This document shows, piece by piece, positions 1 to 9,509 of a DNA stretch of 64,000 nucleotides (positions are counted from its first letter, which is position 1; each line of letters starts with the position of its first letter). Source of the stretch: Streptomyces sp. C10-9-1 (GTDB lineage Bacteria; Actinomycetota; Actinomycetes; Streptomycetales; Streptomycetaceae); assembly GCF_024497955.1 (NCBI RefSeq), contig NZ_JANHKP010000003.1, positions 186,001-250,000 on the forward strand, read 5' to 3'. The notes under the pieces were generated by a model, which did not search any database, was not told the DNA's origin, and saw nothing but the letters and a program-made list of their open reading frames with translations. The position numbers and the translations under genes were made by a program.

Positions 1-578
1 GCAACGCGGGGCTGATGCTCTACTCGATGGGGCTGGACCTGGACGCGATCCTGCCCCGCGCCACACGCACCCGGGCCACCCTGGTCGTGGCGGCCGTCGC
101 CACCGCCTTCGTCTTCCTCGGCCACTTCGTGTGGGACGCCCAGTCCGCGATGACCTCCTTCGTCCTGCTGCTCACCGCCGTCGGCACCCCCTGGGCCGTG
201 ATCACCCTGACGGCCCATGCGCGGTGCGGCGGCGTCTACGACGAGGGGGCGCTCCAGGTGTACAACCGCCGGGCACGGGGCGGCGCCTACTGGTACCGCG
301 CGGGCTGGCACCCGGGGGCCGTGCTGTCCTGGGCGGCCGGAGCGGGCGTGGGGCTGGCGGCCGTGTCCACCCCGCTCTACGAGGGCCCGCTGCTGCCGCT
401 CACCGGCGGGGTGGACACCAGCTTCGTCCTGTCGGGACTGGTCGGCGGCGCGCTGTACACGCTGGTGGCCCCAGCCCGCGCCGGGGCCGTCCCCGGACCG
501 CGGACCGCCGGCGGGGCGGGCGGCCCGGCGCCCGCCACCGACGGGGCCGCCCGCCCGAAGGCGCCGCAGGCGGGCTGA
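1..578 (+). CDS. NCS1-family purine/cytosine permease, C-terminal part
   Basis: The window opens inside this gene. The reading frame is open from base 3 with no start in view and ends with TGA at 576-578. The roughly 190 visible residues are the C-terminal part of an NCS1 nucleobase:cation symporter of the plasma membrane. Family-like stretches are GLMLYSMGLDLDA at the left edge, PWAVITLTAHAR, and YNRRARGGAYWYRAGW before the last helices. At least four hydrophobic segments are seen, then a Pro/Ala/Gly-rich cytoplasmic tail of about 35 residues. The exact substrate (cytosine, purine, allantoin) cannot be told. It is convergent with ilvE. Confidence 0.8.
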   Translation, partial: NAGLMLYSMGLDLDAILPRATRTRATLVVAAVATAFVFLGHFVWDAQSAMTSFVLLLTAVGTPWAVITLTAHARCGGVYDEGALQVYNRRARGGAYWYRAGWHPGAVLSWAAGAGVGLAAVSTPLYEGPLLPLTGGVDTSFVLSGLVGGALYTLVAPARAGAVPGPRTAGGAGGPAPATDGAARPKAPQAG

Positions 579-621
579 GCGGGGCGGGGCGGCCGTGCAT
601 CGCCCGCCCGCCGGCGCACGG

Positions 622-659
622 CGGCCCGCCGCACCGGACGGGGCCGGGGCGGCGGGCCG
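622..659. terminator. Bidirectional hairpin between permease and ilvE
   Basis: Arms CGGCCCGCCGC (622-632) and GCGGCGGGCCG (649-659) are perfectly complementary over 11 bp with a 16-nt loop. It sits between two convergent stop codons. There is no U tract, as is common in Streptomyces. Confidence 0.55.
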
Positions 660-680
660 GCTGCCGGACCGCAGGACGGG

Positions 681-1769
681 TCAGGCGACGGGGTGCGTCC
701 AGCCGTGGGCGTCCGCGGCCTTGCCGGTCTGGATGTCCAGCAGCGCCTTGCGGAGCTTGAGCGTGACCTCGCCCGGCTCCCCGCCGGACTGCTGCCACTC
801 GCCCCGGGCCGACTTCACGGTGCCGACGGGCGTGATGACGGCGGCCGTGCCGCAGGCGAAGACCTCCTTGAGGGCACCGCTCTCGCTGTCCGCCTGCCAC
901 TGGTCGATCGAGACGCGCCCCTCCTCGGAGGTGTACCCGAGGTCCCCGGCCAGCTTCAGCAGGGAGTCGCGGGTGATGCCGGCGAGCAGGGAGCCGGTCA
1001 GCGTCGGGGTGACGATGCGGTCCTCGTAGACGAAGTAGAGGTTCATGCCGCCGAGCTCCTCGACCCACGTGTGCTCGACGGCGTCGAGGTAGGCGACCTG
1101 GTCGCAGCCCTTGGCGGCCGCCTCGGCCTGGGCGAGGAGGGAGGCGGCGTAGTTGCCGCCGGTCTTGGCGTCGCCCATGCCCCCGGGGACGGCGCGCACC
1201 CGGTCCTCGGACAGCCAGATGGAGACCGGCTTCACGCCGCCCGGGAAGTACGCACCGGCGGGCGAGGCGATGACCAGGAACAGGTACTCGCTGGCCGGGC
1301 GCACCCCGAGGCCGACCTCGCTGGCGATCATGAAGGGCCGCAGGTAGAGCGACTCCTCGCCGCCGTGGGCCGGGACCCACGCCTCGTCCTGGCGGACGAT
1401 CGCGTCACAGGCGGCGACGAACAGGTCGACGGGCAGCTCGGGCATGGCCAGCCGACGGGCCGAGGCCTGGAACCGCCGGGCGTTCGCCTCGGGGCGGAAG
1501 AGGGCCACCGAGCCGTCGGGGTGGCGGTAGGCCTTGAGCCCCTCGAAGATCTCCTGCGCGTAGTGGAGGGTCATGTTGGCAGGGTCGATCGACAGCGGCG
1601 CGTAGGGGACGAGCTCCGCGTCATGCCAGCCGCGCCCCTCGGTCCACTTGATGACGACCATGTGGTCGGTGAAGTGGCGGCCGAAGCCGGGGCTGGCCAG
1701 GATCGCGTCGCGCTCCGCGTCGGACAGCGGGTGCGAGGAGGGCTTGAGCTCGATCGAGGGCGTCGTCAT
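681..1769 (-). CDS. ilvE: Branched-chain amino acid aminotransferase
   Basis: This 362-residue fold-IV PLP enzyme makes the last step of Ile, Leu and Val synthesis and the first step of their breakdown, using glutamate/2-oxoglutarate. The eukaryote-like BCAT signature [11 protein letters not shown] places the PLP lysine at about residue 202. The substrate-binding stretch [15 protein letters not shown] lies near residue 68, and a C-terminal [10 protein letters not shown] phosphate-binding loop is present. The ATG at 1769 is preceded by AAGGA with 7-nt spacing. It lies downstream of leuB on the same strand, but about 280 nt with a strong hairpin separate them, so it probably has its own promoter. 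Confidence 0.95.
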   Translation of the reverse strand: MTTPSIELKPSSHPLSDAERDAILASPGFGRHFTDHMVVIKWTEGRGWHDAELVPYAPLSIDPANMTLHYAQEIFEGLKAYRHPDGSVALFRPEANARRFQASARRLAMPELPVDLFVAACDAIVRQDEAWVPAHGGEESLYLRPFMIASEVGLGVRPASEYLFLVIASPAGAYFPGGVKPVSIWLSEDRVRAVPGGMGDAKTGGNYAASLLAQAEAAAKGCDQVAYLDAVEHTWVEELGGMNLYFVYEDRIVTPTLTGSLLAGITRDSLLKLAGDLGYTSEEGRVSIDQWQADSESGALKEVFACGTAAVITPVGTVKSARGEWQQSGGEPGEVTLKLRKALLDIQTGKAADAHGWTHPVA

Positions 1770-1859
1770 GAGTGGAGTCCTTCACCGGTTGGCAGTGGCG
1801 GACCGCGTCACGCGGGGCGGATGCCCGACGCCGCGCGGGTGCTTGGACGTCCGAACATC

Positions 1860-1873
1860 GCCGTGTACACGGC
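1860..1873. promoter_or_regulatory. Perfect 14-bp palindrome upstream of ilvE
   Basis: GCCGTGTACACGGC is a perfect palindrome about 90 nt upstream of the ilvE start. Size and position suit a dimeric regulator; no regulator can be assigned from sequence alone. Confidence 0.35.
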
Positions 1874-2003
1874 CCACGTTCGATTATCGCCCGCGTGGGC
1901 CCGGACGGGGAACAGCGTGGAGCGCGGCCCGGTGTCGATGGTGGCACCCGTCACGGCGCAGCAGAAGCCGCCGGGCGCGGTGGGAAGGCGACCCGGCGGC
2001 GGG

Positions 2004-2027
2004 GCGGGGGCCGGAAACGGCCCCCGC
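2004..2027 (-). terminator. leuB terminator hairpin
   Basis: A 10-bp perfect stem closed by a GAAA tetraloop (2014-2017) begins about 20 nt past the leuB stop. It should separate leuB from ilvE transcription. Confidence 0.65.
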
Positions 2028-2046
2028 GGGGATGCGGTCCGTCGGG

Positions 2047-3090
2047 TCAGCCCGCTACGCGTACCGCGAGCGCGTCGCCGATCTCGTCCGTGGTGCGGAC
2101 CTTCTCGGGGCTGCGCTCCGCCAGGTCGGCGGTGACCGCCGCCTCGATGCGGTCGGCCTCGGTCTCGTGGCCGAGGTGCCGCAGCAGCAGGGCGACGGAC
2201 AGGACGGTGGCCGTGGGGTCGGCCTTGCCGGTGCCCGCGATGTCCGGGGCCGAGCCGTGGACGGGCTCGAACATCGAGGGGAAGGCACCGCCCGGGTTGA
2301 TGTTGCCGGAGGCGGCCAGGCCGATACCCCCGGTGACCGCGGCGGCGAGGTCGGTGATGATGTCGCCGAAGAGGTTGTCGGTGACGATCACGTCGAAGCG
2401 CTCGGGCTGCGTGACGAAGAAGATCGTCGCGGCGTCGACGTGCAGGTAGTCCGTCGTGACCTGGGGGTACTCCCGGCCCACCGCGTCGAAGATCCGCTTC
2501 CACAGGTGGCCCGCGTGGACGAGGACGTTGTTCTTGTGGACCAGCGTCAGCTTCTTGCGCGGCCGGGCAGCGGCGCGCTCGTAGGCGTCGCGGACGACCC
2601 GCTCCACCCCGAAGGCCGTGTTCAGGCTGACCTCGGTGGCGACCTCGTGCGGGGTGCCGGTGCGCAGCGAGCCGCCGTTGCCGGTGTAGGGGCCCTCGGT
2701 GCCCTCGCGGACCACCACGAAGTCGATGTCGGGCCGCCCGGCGAGCGGGGTGGCGGTGTTGGGGAACAGCTTGGACGGCCGCAGGTTCACATGGTGGTCG
2801 AAGGCGAAGCGGAGCTTGAGCAGGAGGCCGCGCTCCAGGACGCCGGACGGCACCGAGGGGTCGCCGACGGCGCCGAGCAGGATCGCGTCGTGCCCCTTGA
2901 GCGCCTCCAGTTCGGCGTCCGGGAGGGTCTCCCCCGTCCGGTGCCAGCGCTGGGCGCCCAGGTCGTACTCCTTGGTCTCCAGCTTCACATCCTGCGGGAG
3001 GACGGCGGCGAGGACCTTGAGGCCCTGAGCCACGACTTCCTTGCCGATGCCGTCACCGGGGACCACTGCGAGATTGATGCTGCGAGACAT
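2047..3090 (-). CDS. leuB: 3-isopropylmalate dehydrogenase
   Basis: This 347-residue NAD-dependent beta-decarboxylating dehydrogenase oxidises 3-isopropylmalate to 2-oxoisocaproate in leucine synthesis. The N-terminus [20 protein letters not shown] is typical of the isocitrate/isopropylmalate dehydrogenase family. The metal-binding region [19 protein letters not shown] and the NAD-region motif [19 protein letters not shown] are intact. The ATG at 3090 has only a weak AGGG upstream. A consensus-like -10 hexamer ends 6 nt before it, so the mRNA may be leaderless. It shares the strand with the small gene at 3288-3416 and with ilvE. Confidence 0.95.
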   Translation of the reverse strand: MSRSINLAVVPGDGIGKEVVAQGLKVLAAVLPQDVKLETKEYDLGAQRWHRTGETLPDAELEALKGHDAILLGAVGDPSVPSGVLERGLLLKLRFAFDHHVNLRPSKLFPNTATPLAGRPDIDFVVVREGTEGPYTGNGGSLRTGTPHEVATEVSLNTAFGVERVVRDAYERAAARPRKKLTLVHKNNVLVHAGHLWKRIFDAVGREYPQVTTDYLHVDAATIFFVTQPERFDVIVTDNLFGDIITDLAAAVTGGIGLAASGNINPGGAFPSMFEPVHGSAPDIAGTGKADPTATVLSVALLLRHLGHETEADRIEAAVTADLAERSPEKVRTTDEIGDALAVRVAG

Positions 3091-3096
3091 GTCGGC

Positions 3097-3102
3097 ACCC
3101 TA
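3097..3102 (-). promoter_or_regulatory. Candidate -10 box of leuB (TAGGGT)
   Basis: Read on the minus strand, TAGGGT fits the Streptomyces TAGRRT consensus and is followed by GCCGAC and then the leuB ATG. This would put +1 at or next to the A of ATG. No good -35 is visible at 17-18 nt. Confidence 0.5.
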
Positions 3103-3130
3103 CTCCGCGTCCCATTCGTTGACACGCGAT

Positions 3131-3145
3131 GTCCACCATCTGGAC
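3131..3145. promoter_or_regulatory. Inverted repeat in leuB promoter region
   Basis: GTCCA-CCATC-TGGAC is a 5-5-5 inverted repeat 41-55 nt upstream of the leuB start, near the expected -35. IclR-type regulators (NdgR/AreB/LtbR group) are known to control leucine genes in actinobacteria. Assigning this site to such a regulator is inference. Confidence 0.4.
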
Positions 3146-3287
3146 GCCTCTCCGTCGGACGCGGACCGGACGGCGGCGGCGCGGGCACGCGGCAGGCACC
3201 GCGGCCCCTCCCCCGGGCCCGAGGGGGCGCCGCGGAGGAGGGACCTCGGAAAGGGAGCGCGTGCGGGGACCGGGGCGGAGCCCCGGC

Positions 3288-3416
3288 TCAGTGGCCGGTG
3301 TCCCCGCCGTTGTCGCGGCGGTCCAGGGCGCGCTGGAGCGCGGCGGCGGCGTTCCTGCGGTCGGCGTCGGCGGTGCGGGCGGAGCGGCGGACGCGGCGGA
3401 CGGTCTCAGCGGGCAT
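3288..3416 (-). CDS. Small basic protein of unknown function (42 aa)
   Basis: A 42-codon frame starts at ATG 3416 and ends TGA 3288-3290. It begins MPAETVRRVRRSAR and ends RRDNGGDTGH. An AAGGAG ribosome-binding site sits 8 nt before the start, which is the main support for translation. The product is rich in Arg, Ala and Asp, with a likely amphipathic helix from about residue 5 to 35, and has no signal or membrane segment. It is transcribed toward leuB, 197 nt away. I recall similar short frames upstream of leuB in other Streptomyces but cannot verify it. The function is unknown. Confidence 0.6.
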   Translation of the reverse strand: MPAETVRRVRRSARTADADRRNAAAALQRALDRRDNGGDTGH

Positions 3417-3707
3417 GGTGATCGACTCCTTGGAGATCGGAAGGATTTCGAAGGCGCCGGAAGGGGCGGGGAGCGAGGCCGCAGGGGTTGCCTGCGCGAA
3501 GGCACTGGCTCACGACCGCCGTTCGCTGGATCGAGCGAGACGTTCGGCTCCTACAAACGTAAGGCAGCCGCACCGTTCTGTCTCCACAGTTAGTCGGGCT
3601 TCCTACTATCTGAGACGGCGGGAGGCGTGCCGCTCGTCACAGCAGGCCGCCGCGGCGCCGGGCCGCCCGCCCCGGGGCCCCCGGCCGCCGCTGCCGGCGC
3701 GGCCGCG
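3417..3707 (-). other. Leader/promoter region of the 42-aa gene
   Basis: These 291 nt hold no convincing gene. The stretch 3540-3625 is noticeably less GC-rich than its surroundings, as promoters in this genome often are. No clear -35/-10 pair was identified. Confidence 0.35.
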
Positions 3708-3947
3708 TCAGCCCCCGGTGGCCGTGCGGAGCACCCGGGCCACCCGCTCGGTCCAGGCGGTCAACTCCTCGCGGGAGGAGTGGTCGTCGCCGCAGAGGGC
3801 GGCCGCCTGGGCGTCGCTGAGCCGCTCGGGGCCCTCGGCCTCCAGCAGGGCGTGCAGACTGCGGGCGAGGTGGGCCAGTCGGCGCGCGTCCTCGTGCTCG
3901 ACGCTGTCGACCCCGTGGCCGGGGCCGAGGGTGGTGGATCCGGGCAT
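3708..3947 (-). CDS. Small hypothetical protein (79 aa)
   Basis: The 79-residue product has its ATG at 3947 preceded by GAGGAGGAACC, a strong ribosome-binding site. The protein is acidic and mostly helical, with an Ala/Leu-rich centre (RRLAHLARSLHALLEAEG) and a single Cys. It shows no signal peptide, membrane segment or known domain. It lies just beyond the pruA terminator on the same strand, so it probably has its own promoter. The family is not recognised. Confidence 0.6.
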   Translation of the reverse strand: MPGSTTLGPGHGVDSVEHEDARRLAHLARSLHALLEAEGPERLSDAQAAALCGDDHSSREELTAWTERVARVLRTATGG

Positions 3948-3999
3948 GGTTCCTCCTCGAAGCGCCCCCTCCCGGGCAGCCTATGCCCGCCGGACGCGA

Positions 4000-4037
4000 A
4001 CCGCCCCCGCCGGTCTGGGGGGACCGGCGGGGGCGGT
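4000..4037 (-). terminator. pruA terminator, perfect 16-bp stem
   Basis: Arms at 4000-4015 and 4022-4037 are exactly complementary around a TGGGGG loop, starting about 20 nt past the pruA stop. This is a strong factor-independent-type hairpin without a U tract. Confidence 0.75.
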
Positions 4038-4059
4038 GTCCGCGGGGCGGTACGGAGGG

Positions 4060-5691
<1,632 letters not shown>

Positions 5692-5745
5692 GACTTCCGT
5701 GACTCCTTAAGCGAGGGGGGGTGAGGGCCCTGGGTTCGGTCGGGG

Positions 5746-6672
5746 TCAGTTCTTGGTGATCATCGAGCGCAGGAAGAACAGCAGGTTGGCCGGCTTCTCC
5801 GCGAGACGGCGCATGAAGTAGCCGTACCAGTCGGTGCCGTACGCGGTGTAGACGCGCATCCGGTGGCCCTCGGCGGCGAGCCGGAGCTGCTCGTCGCCGC
5901 GGATCCCGTAGAGCATCTGGAACTCGTACTCGTCCAGCTTGCGCCCGGCGCCGCGGGCGAGTTCCTGCCCGATGGCGATCAGGCGCGGGTCGTGGGACCC
6001 GATCATCGGGTACCCCTCCCCCTCCATCAGGATGCGCAGGATCCGCACATAGGCCTTGTCGATCCCGGCCCGGTCCTGGATCGCGACGGAGGCGGGCTCC
6101 TTGTAGGCCCCCTTGACCAGGCGGACCCGGCTGCCGTCCGCGGCGAGGCGGCGGGCGTCCTGCTCGGTGCGGAAGAGGTACGCCTGGATGACGCAGCCGG
6201 TGTCCGGGAAGTCCTTCCGCAGCTCCTCGTGGATGGCGAACATCGAGTCGAGGGTGGTGTGGTCCTCGGCGTCCAGGGTCACCGTGGTGCCGATGGCGGC
6301 GGCCGCCTCGACGACGGGGCGGATGTTGGCGAGGGCCAGCTCGTGGCCGCCCTCCAGGGACTGGCCGAACATCGACAGTTTGACCGACATCTCGACCCTG
6401 GGCCCGAAGTCCAGCCGGGCCAGGCACTCGACGAGCTCCAGATAGGCGTCCCGGGCCCCGGCGGCCTGCTCGCGCGTGGTGATGTCCTCGCCCACCACGT
6501 CGAGAGTGACCTCCAGGCCCCGGGCGACCGCGTCCCTGACGATGGGGACGACCTGGTCGACGTTCTCACCGGCGATGAACCGGGCGACGACCTGCTTGGT
6601 CCCCGGGGCGGCCGAGACGAAGCGGCGCATTCTGTCGCTGCGCGACGCGGCGAGGATCACGGGACCCAGCAC
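5746..6672 (-). CDS. putA: Proline dehydrogenase, monofunctional
   Basis: This FAD-dependent enzyme oxidises proline to P5C and passes it to PruA. The open frame extends upstream, but the GTG at 6672 is chosen because GGAGG lies 5 nt before it and gives the family-typical N-terminus (V/M)LGPVILAASRSDRMRR and 308 residues. The barrel motif LEVTLDVVGEDITT and the C-terminal substrate-binding region RVYTAYGTDWYGYFMRRLAE are present. It heads the putA-pruA operon and is divergent from a PucR-type regulator 178 nt away, the usual arrangement for proline-responsive control. Confidence 0.93.
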   Translation of the reverse strand: MLGPVILAASRSDRMRRFVSAAPGTKQVVARFIAGENVDQVVPIVRDAVARGLEVTLDVVGEDITTREQAAGARDAYLELVECLARLDFGPRVEMSVKLSMFGQSLEGGHELALANIRPVVEAAAAIGTTVTLDAEDHTTLDSMFAIHEELRKDFPDTGCVIQAYLFRTEQDARRLAADGSRVRLVKGAYKEPASVAIQDRAGIDKAYVRILRILMEGEGYPMIGSHDPRLIAIGQELARGAGRKLDEYEFQMLYGIRGDEQLRLAAEGHRMRVYTAYGTDWYGYFMRRLAEKPANLLFFLRSMITKN

Positions 6673-6707
6673 GGGCACCTCCATGGCACGGATGAAGAGC
6701 GGCGTAA

Positions 6708-6731
6708 CCCGGACAGAAGACACAGTCCGGG
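6708..6731. promoter_or_regulatory. Inverted repeat in putA/regulator intergenic region
   Basis: CCCGGAC (6708-6714) and GTCCGGG (6725-6731) form 7-bp arms separated by 10 nt, 36 nt upstream of the putA GTG. This is a candidate operator for the divergent regulator. Confidence 0.4.
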
Positions 6732-6785
6732 AACAGCACGATGAACCACCGTGAAACCTAAGGATCGCGCGGATGCCGAGCCATC

Positions 6786-6795
6786 GACAGCTGTC
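6786..6795. promoter_or_regulatory. Palindrome GACAGCTGTC
   Basis: A perfect 10-bp palindrome in the same divergent intergenic region, 55-65 nt upstream of the regulator start. It could be a second regulator site or chance. Confidence 0.25.
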
Positions 6796-6829
6796 ACGCA
6801 TCCGTGTCCGGGATCTCAGACATATGTAC

Positions 6830-6854
6830 AAGGAGTGCGAGAATGGCCGCGTGA
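6830..6854 (+). promoter_or_regulatory. Ribosome-binding site with three-codon upstream ORF
   Basis: AAGGAG (6830-6835) is ideally placed for ATG 6843, but that frame is only ATG-GCC-GCG-TGA. Its stop overlaps the GTG start of the regulator (GTGA, 6851-6854). From the same AAGGAG the GTG is 15 nt away, too far for efficient direct initiation. Confidence 0.5.
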
Positions 6855-8092
6855 AGGGCGACTACCAGGATCTGGTCGACGAGATCTCCGGCCTGCTCGC
6901 GGCCCCCGCCACACTGGAGGACCGGGACTTCCGGCTGATCGCGTTCGGCGCGCACGACAGCGACGACGACACGATGGACCCGGTGCGCACCCGGTCCATC
7001 CTCACCAGGACGTCGACCCCGGCCGTCCGGTCCTGGTTCGAGGGCTTCGGCATCGCCCGCGCCGCCGGGCCCGTCCGCATCCCCGCCGCACCCGAGGCCG
7101 GGGTGAACCGCGCCCGGCTCTGCCTGCCGGTGCGCCACCACGGGGTGGTGCTCGGCTACGTGTGGCTCCTGGACTCCGCCCCCGGCCCGGGTCCGGACCG
7201 GCTGGCCGCCGCCATGGAGGTGGCCGGGCGGATCGGGACCCTGCTGGCGGACGAGGAGCGCGCCGGCTCCGACCTCTCACGGGAGCTGCGCGCGGTGCTG
7301 ACCGCCGACCGCGGCTGGCAGTACGACATGGCGGTCTCCGCCTTCGCCGAGGCGCTCGGCCCCGCGGGCGAGGGACTGCACGCGCTGGTCTGCGTGCTGC
7401 CCTGGCAGGCGGACGACGCCCCCTCGGTCCGTGCCCTGCCCGGCGCGGCGGCACTGGCCACGGTCCCGCTGCACACCGGGCACCCGCCCGGGGAGCCCGG
7501 CGGCGCCGAGGCCCCGGCGGACGAGGGCCTCGCCGCCCTGGTCCGGCTGCGGTCGGCGGACAACCCCGAACCGGCGCTGGCGGCCGCGGTCCGGCTCCGC
7601 GACCGGGCCTCCGGCGGCACCGCCCGGGGCACGGGCCGGGGGGACGCGCCCGCCACCGGGGCGGGGGTCTCGGCGGCCCACCGCGGGCTGGGCGAGCTGG
7701 GGACCGCCTGGCGGGAGGCCGCGGCCGCGGCACGCACCGCGCTCGCCGAGCCCCGCCACTCCCCCGTGGCGCACTGGCCGGAGCTCGGCGCCTTCCGGAT
7801 GCTCACCGCACTGCCCCCGGACCGTCTGGACGACCCCTGCGTGCGGCAGCTGCTGACGGCCTCCCACCGCGAGCTGGCCCGCACCGCCGAGGTGTTCCTC
7901 GACTGCGCGGGCCAGGCGGGCCGGACGGCCGCGGCGCTGGGCGTCCACCGGCAGACGCTGTACTACCGGCTGTCCCGGGTCGAGCAGCTGACCGGCCTCG
8001 ACCTCGACGACGGGGGTCACCGCCTGCTGCTGCACATGGCGCTCAAGGGCGCCCGGCTGCGGGCCCGGGCCCCGGAGCCGCACCGGTCCTGA
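6851..8092 (+). CDS. PucR/CdaR-type transcriptional regulator of proline catabolism
   Basis: This 413-residue regulator has a C-terminal PucR-type helix-turn-helix, with [20 protein letters not shown] as recognition region, and a longer N-terminal sensory part starting [15 protein letters not shown]. The GTG at 6851 gives the N-terminus I recall for actinobacterial homologues. In-frame upstream starts at 6773 and 6824 lack ribosome-binding sites. The middle is Ala/Gly/Pro-rich and poorly conserved. Being divergent from putA-pruA, it is most likely the proline-responsive activator of that operon; this is inference from context. Translation may be coupled to a three-codon upstream ORF. Confidence 0.8.
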   Translation: MKGDYQDLVDEISGLLAAPATLEDRDFRLIAFGAHDSDDDTMDPVRTRSILTRTSTPAVRSWFEGFGIARAAGPVRIPAAPEAGVNRARLCLPVRHHGVVLGYVWLLDSAPGPGPDRLAAAMEVAGRIGTLLADEERAGSDLSRELRAVLTADRGWQYDMAVSAFAEALGPAGEGLHALVCVLPWQADDAPSVRALPGAAALATVPLHTGHPPGEPGGAEAPADEGLAALVRLRSADNPEPALAAAVRLRDRASGGTARGTGRGDAPATGAGVSAAHRGLGELGTAWREAAAAARTALAEPRHSPVAHWPELGAFRMLTALPPDRLDDPCVRQLLTASHRELARTAEVFLDCAGQAGRTAAALGVHRQTLYYRLSRVEQLTGLDLDDGGHRLLLHMALKGARLRARAPEPHRS

Positions 8093-8127
8093 GCCGCGGG
8101 GGAGGCCGGGGCCCGCCCCCGGCGGAC

Positions 8128-8853
8128 TCAGCCCGCGGCCCCTGCCGCGGCCGCGCCCCCGGGGAGGGCCGGGCCCGCCGGTGCGGCCGGGCCGCGACCC
8201 GGTGCCGTCGCGCGCAGACGCCCGGCGAAGACCGCCGCGAGGAGTCCGGTGAGCAGCAGGATCGGCAGCGCCTCCAGCGGTGCCAGCGCGGGGACGGCCA
8301 CCCCGGCCGCGGTCACCGCCACGAAGGCGGCGGCCGCGGCGACCGCCGCGCGCAGCAGCCGGGTTCCCGTGGGCAGGGCCAGGGCGAGCAGCCCGATGCC
8401 GGCCGTCGCGGCGGTCCCCTTGAGCTGGGCGACCGTGTACAGGGCAGCCACCGGAACGGAGGCGAGGGGCTCGCCCGCTGCCGCCTGGGCGGCGTGGACG
8501 GCCAGCACGGCGTTCTCCACCATGTCCAGGACACCGGTGGCGATCATCGCGCCCATGCTCAGGTTGCCGAGCACGCGGGAGGCGGTCAGCCCCCGGGCCG
8601 CGGTGAAGGTGACCACGTAGGCCAGGACGAAGAGCGCGTCGAAGCCCATCCAGAGGAGCACGGCCTCCGGCCGGTCGTGGAGCGGTGCGGCGAACTCCGC
8701 CAGCGTCAGCGGCACGTCGGTGGGCTGGAGGTGCACGCCGGAGTGGACGGCCGTCAGCACGGGAAAGGCGACCGCGCAGGCGAAGGCGGCGAGCGCCGCG
8801 AGGAGTCCGGCCCGGTCCAGCACCCGGGTGTCCGGGGACGGGGAGGCGCTCAC
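8128..8853 (-). CDS. Six-helix membrane protein of unknown function
   Basis: The 241-residue product has about six hydrophobic segments (roughly residues 15-37, 65-88, 95-120, 130-160, 165-188, 195-212) and a Pro/Gly/Ala-rich C-terminal tail. A conserved-looking inner stretch is GVLDMVENAVLA. The family was not recognised with confidence. Its ATG overlaps the stop of the MerR gene (ATGA at 8850-8853), so it is translationally coupled and probably the output of that regulator. A role in efflux or envelope stress would be a guess. Confidence 0.75.
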   Translation of the reverse strand: MSASPSPDTRVLDRAGLLAALAAFACAVAFPVLTAVHSGVHLQPTDVPLTLAEFAAPLHDRPEAVLLWMGFDALFVLAYVVTFTAARGLTASRVLGNLSMGAMIATGVLDMVENAVLAVHAAQAAAGEPLASVPVAALYTVAQLKGTAATAGIGLLALALPTGTRLLRAAVAAAAAFVAVTAAGVAVPALAPLEALPILLLTGLLAAVFAGRLRATAPGRGPAAPAGPALPGGAAAAGAAG

Positions 8854-9311
8854 CGGCCCTCCTCCGCCCCGTCGCCAGGGGCGTCCGCGTCGGCATCGGG
8901 ACCGAGGAGGTCCTCCAGGGAGTCCCGGTGGGCGCCCAGCCGCCCGACGACGTGCACCAGGCGGTCGCGGAGCGCCGCCAGCTCGCCCAGCTGCCGCTCC
9001 ACGTCGGCGATCCGGCCGCGCAGGAGCGCCTCGGCGTGGTCGGCCGGGCAGTCGGTCACATGGTCGCAGGCGTCGGCGAGTTCCCGGATCTCCTCCAGGC
9101 GCAGCCCGAGGCGCCGGCCGACCCGGATGAAGGTCAGGCGGTCCACCGCTTCCTGCGGGTAGCGGCGGTGGTCCCCGCTGGTGCGCTCCGCGGGCGGGAG
9201 CAGGCCCTCCCGCTCGTAGAAGCGGACGGCGTCCACCGAGATGCCGGCGGCGCTGGCCAGCGCACCGGTGCTGAGCCGGGCGGTGGTGCCCGGCAGGATC
9301 GCTGTGGTCAT
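8850..9311 (-). CDS. MerR-family transcriptional regulator
   Basis: This 153-residue regulator has an N-terminal winged helix motif (STGALASAAGISVDAVRFYEREGLL), the RRYP wing and a C-terminal dimerisation coiled coil (IADVERQLGELAALRDRL). Between them ACDHVTDCPADH carries two Cys and two His where metal- or thiol-sensing members bind their ligand. The ATG at 9311 is preferred over an upstream in-frame start at 9350, which lies inside the operator. No ribosome-binding site precedes it and a -10 box ends 7 nt upstream, so a leaderless, self-regulated transcript is likely. It overlaps the downstream membrane-protein gene by 4 nt. Confidence 0.88.
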   Translation of the reverse strand: MTTAILPGTTARLSTGALASAAGISVDAVRFYEREGLLPPAERTSGDHRRYPQEAVDRLTFIRVGRRLGLRLEEIRELADACDHVTDCPADHAEALLRGRIADVERQLGELAALRDRLVHVVGRLGAHRDSLEDLLGPDADADAPGDGAEEGR

Positions 9312-9318
9312 GGCCCCG

Positions 9319-9350
9319 ACGTTAGATCCTGGAGTGGACTCCAGGATCAA
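9319..9350 (-). promoter_or_regulatory. MerR-type operator-promoter with 20-bp spacer
   Basis: A perfect inverted repeat spans 9325-9348: arms GATCCTGGAGT and ACTCCAGGATC around a 2-bp centre. On the minus strand a -35 TTGATC (9350-9345) and a -10 TAACGT (9324-9319) flank it with a 20-nt spacer, the over-long spacing MerR regulators correct by DNA untwisting. It closely resembles classic MerR-family promoters. Confidence 0.85.
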
Positions 9351-9509
9351 GCCGGGCCCGGGTGACGCCTGTCACACCGGCGCCCCGGGCGGTCCCCCGA
9401 CCTGCGCGGTGAGCCCTCCGGGAGGACGGCGGGCGCTCCCGGCGTACGCCGGAGGTGGCACACGGGCGCGACCCCGGACGGATGCGGCGGCACGGGCAGG
9501 GTGCCGAGC

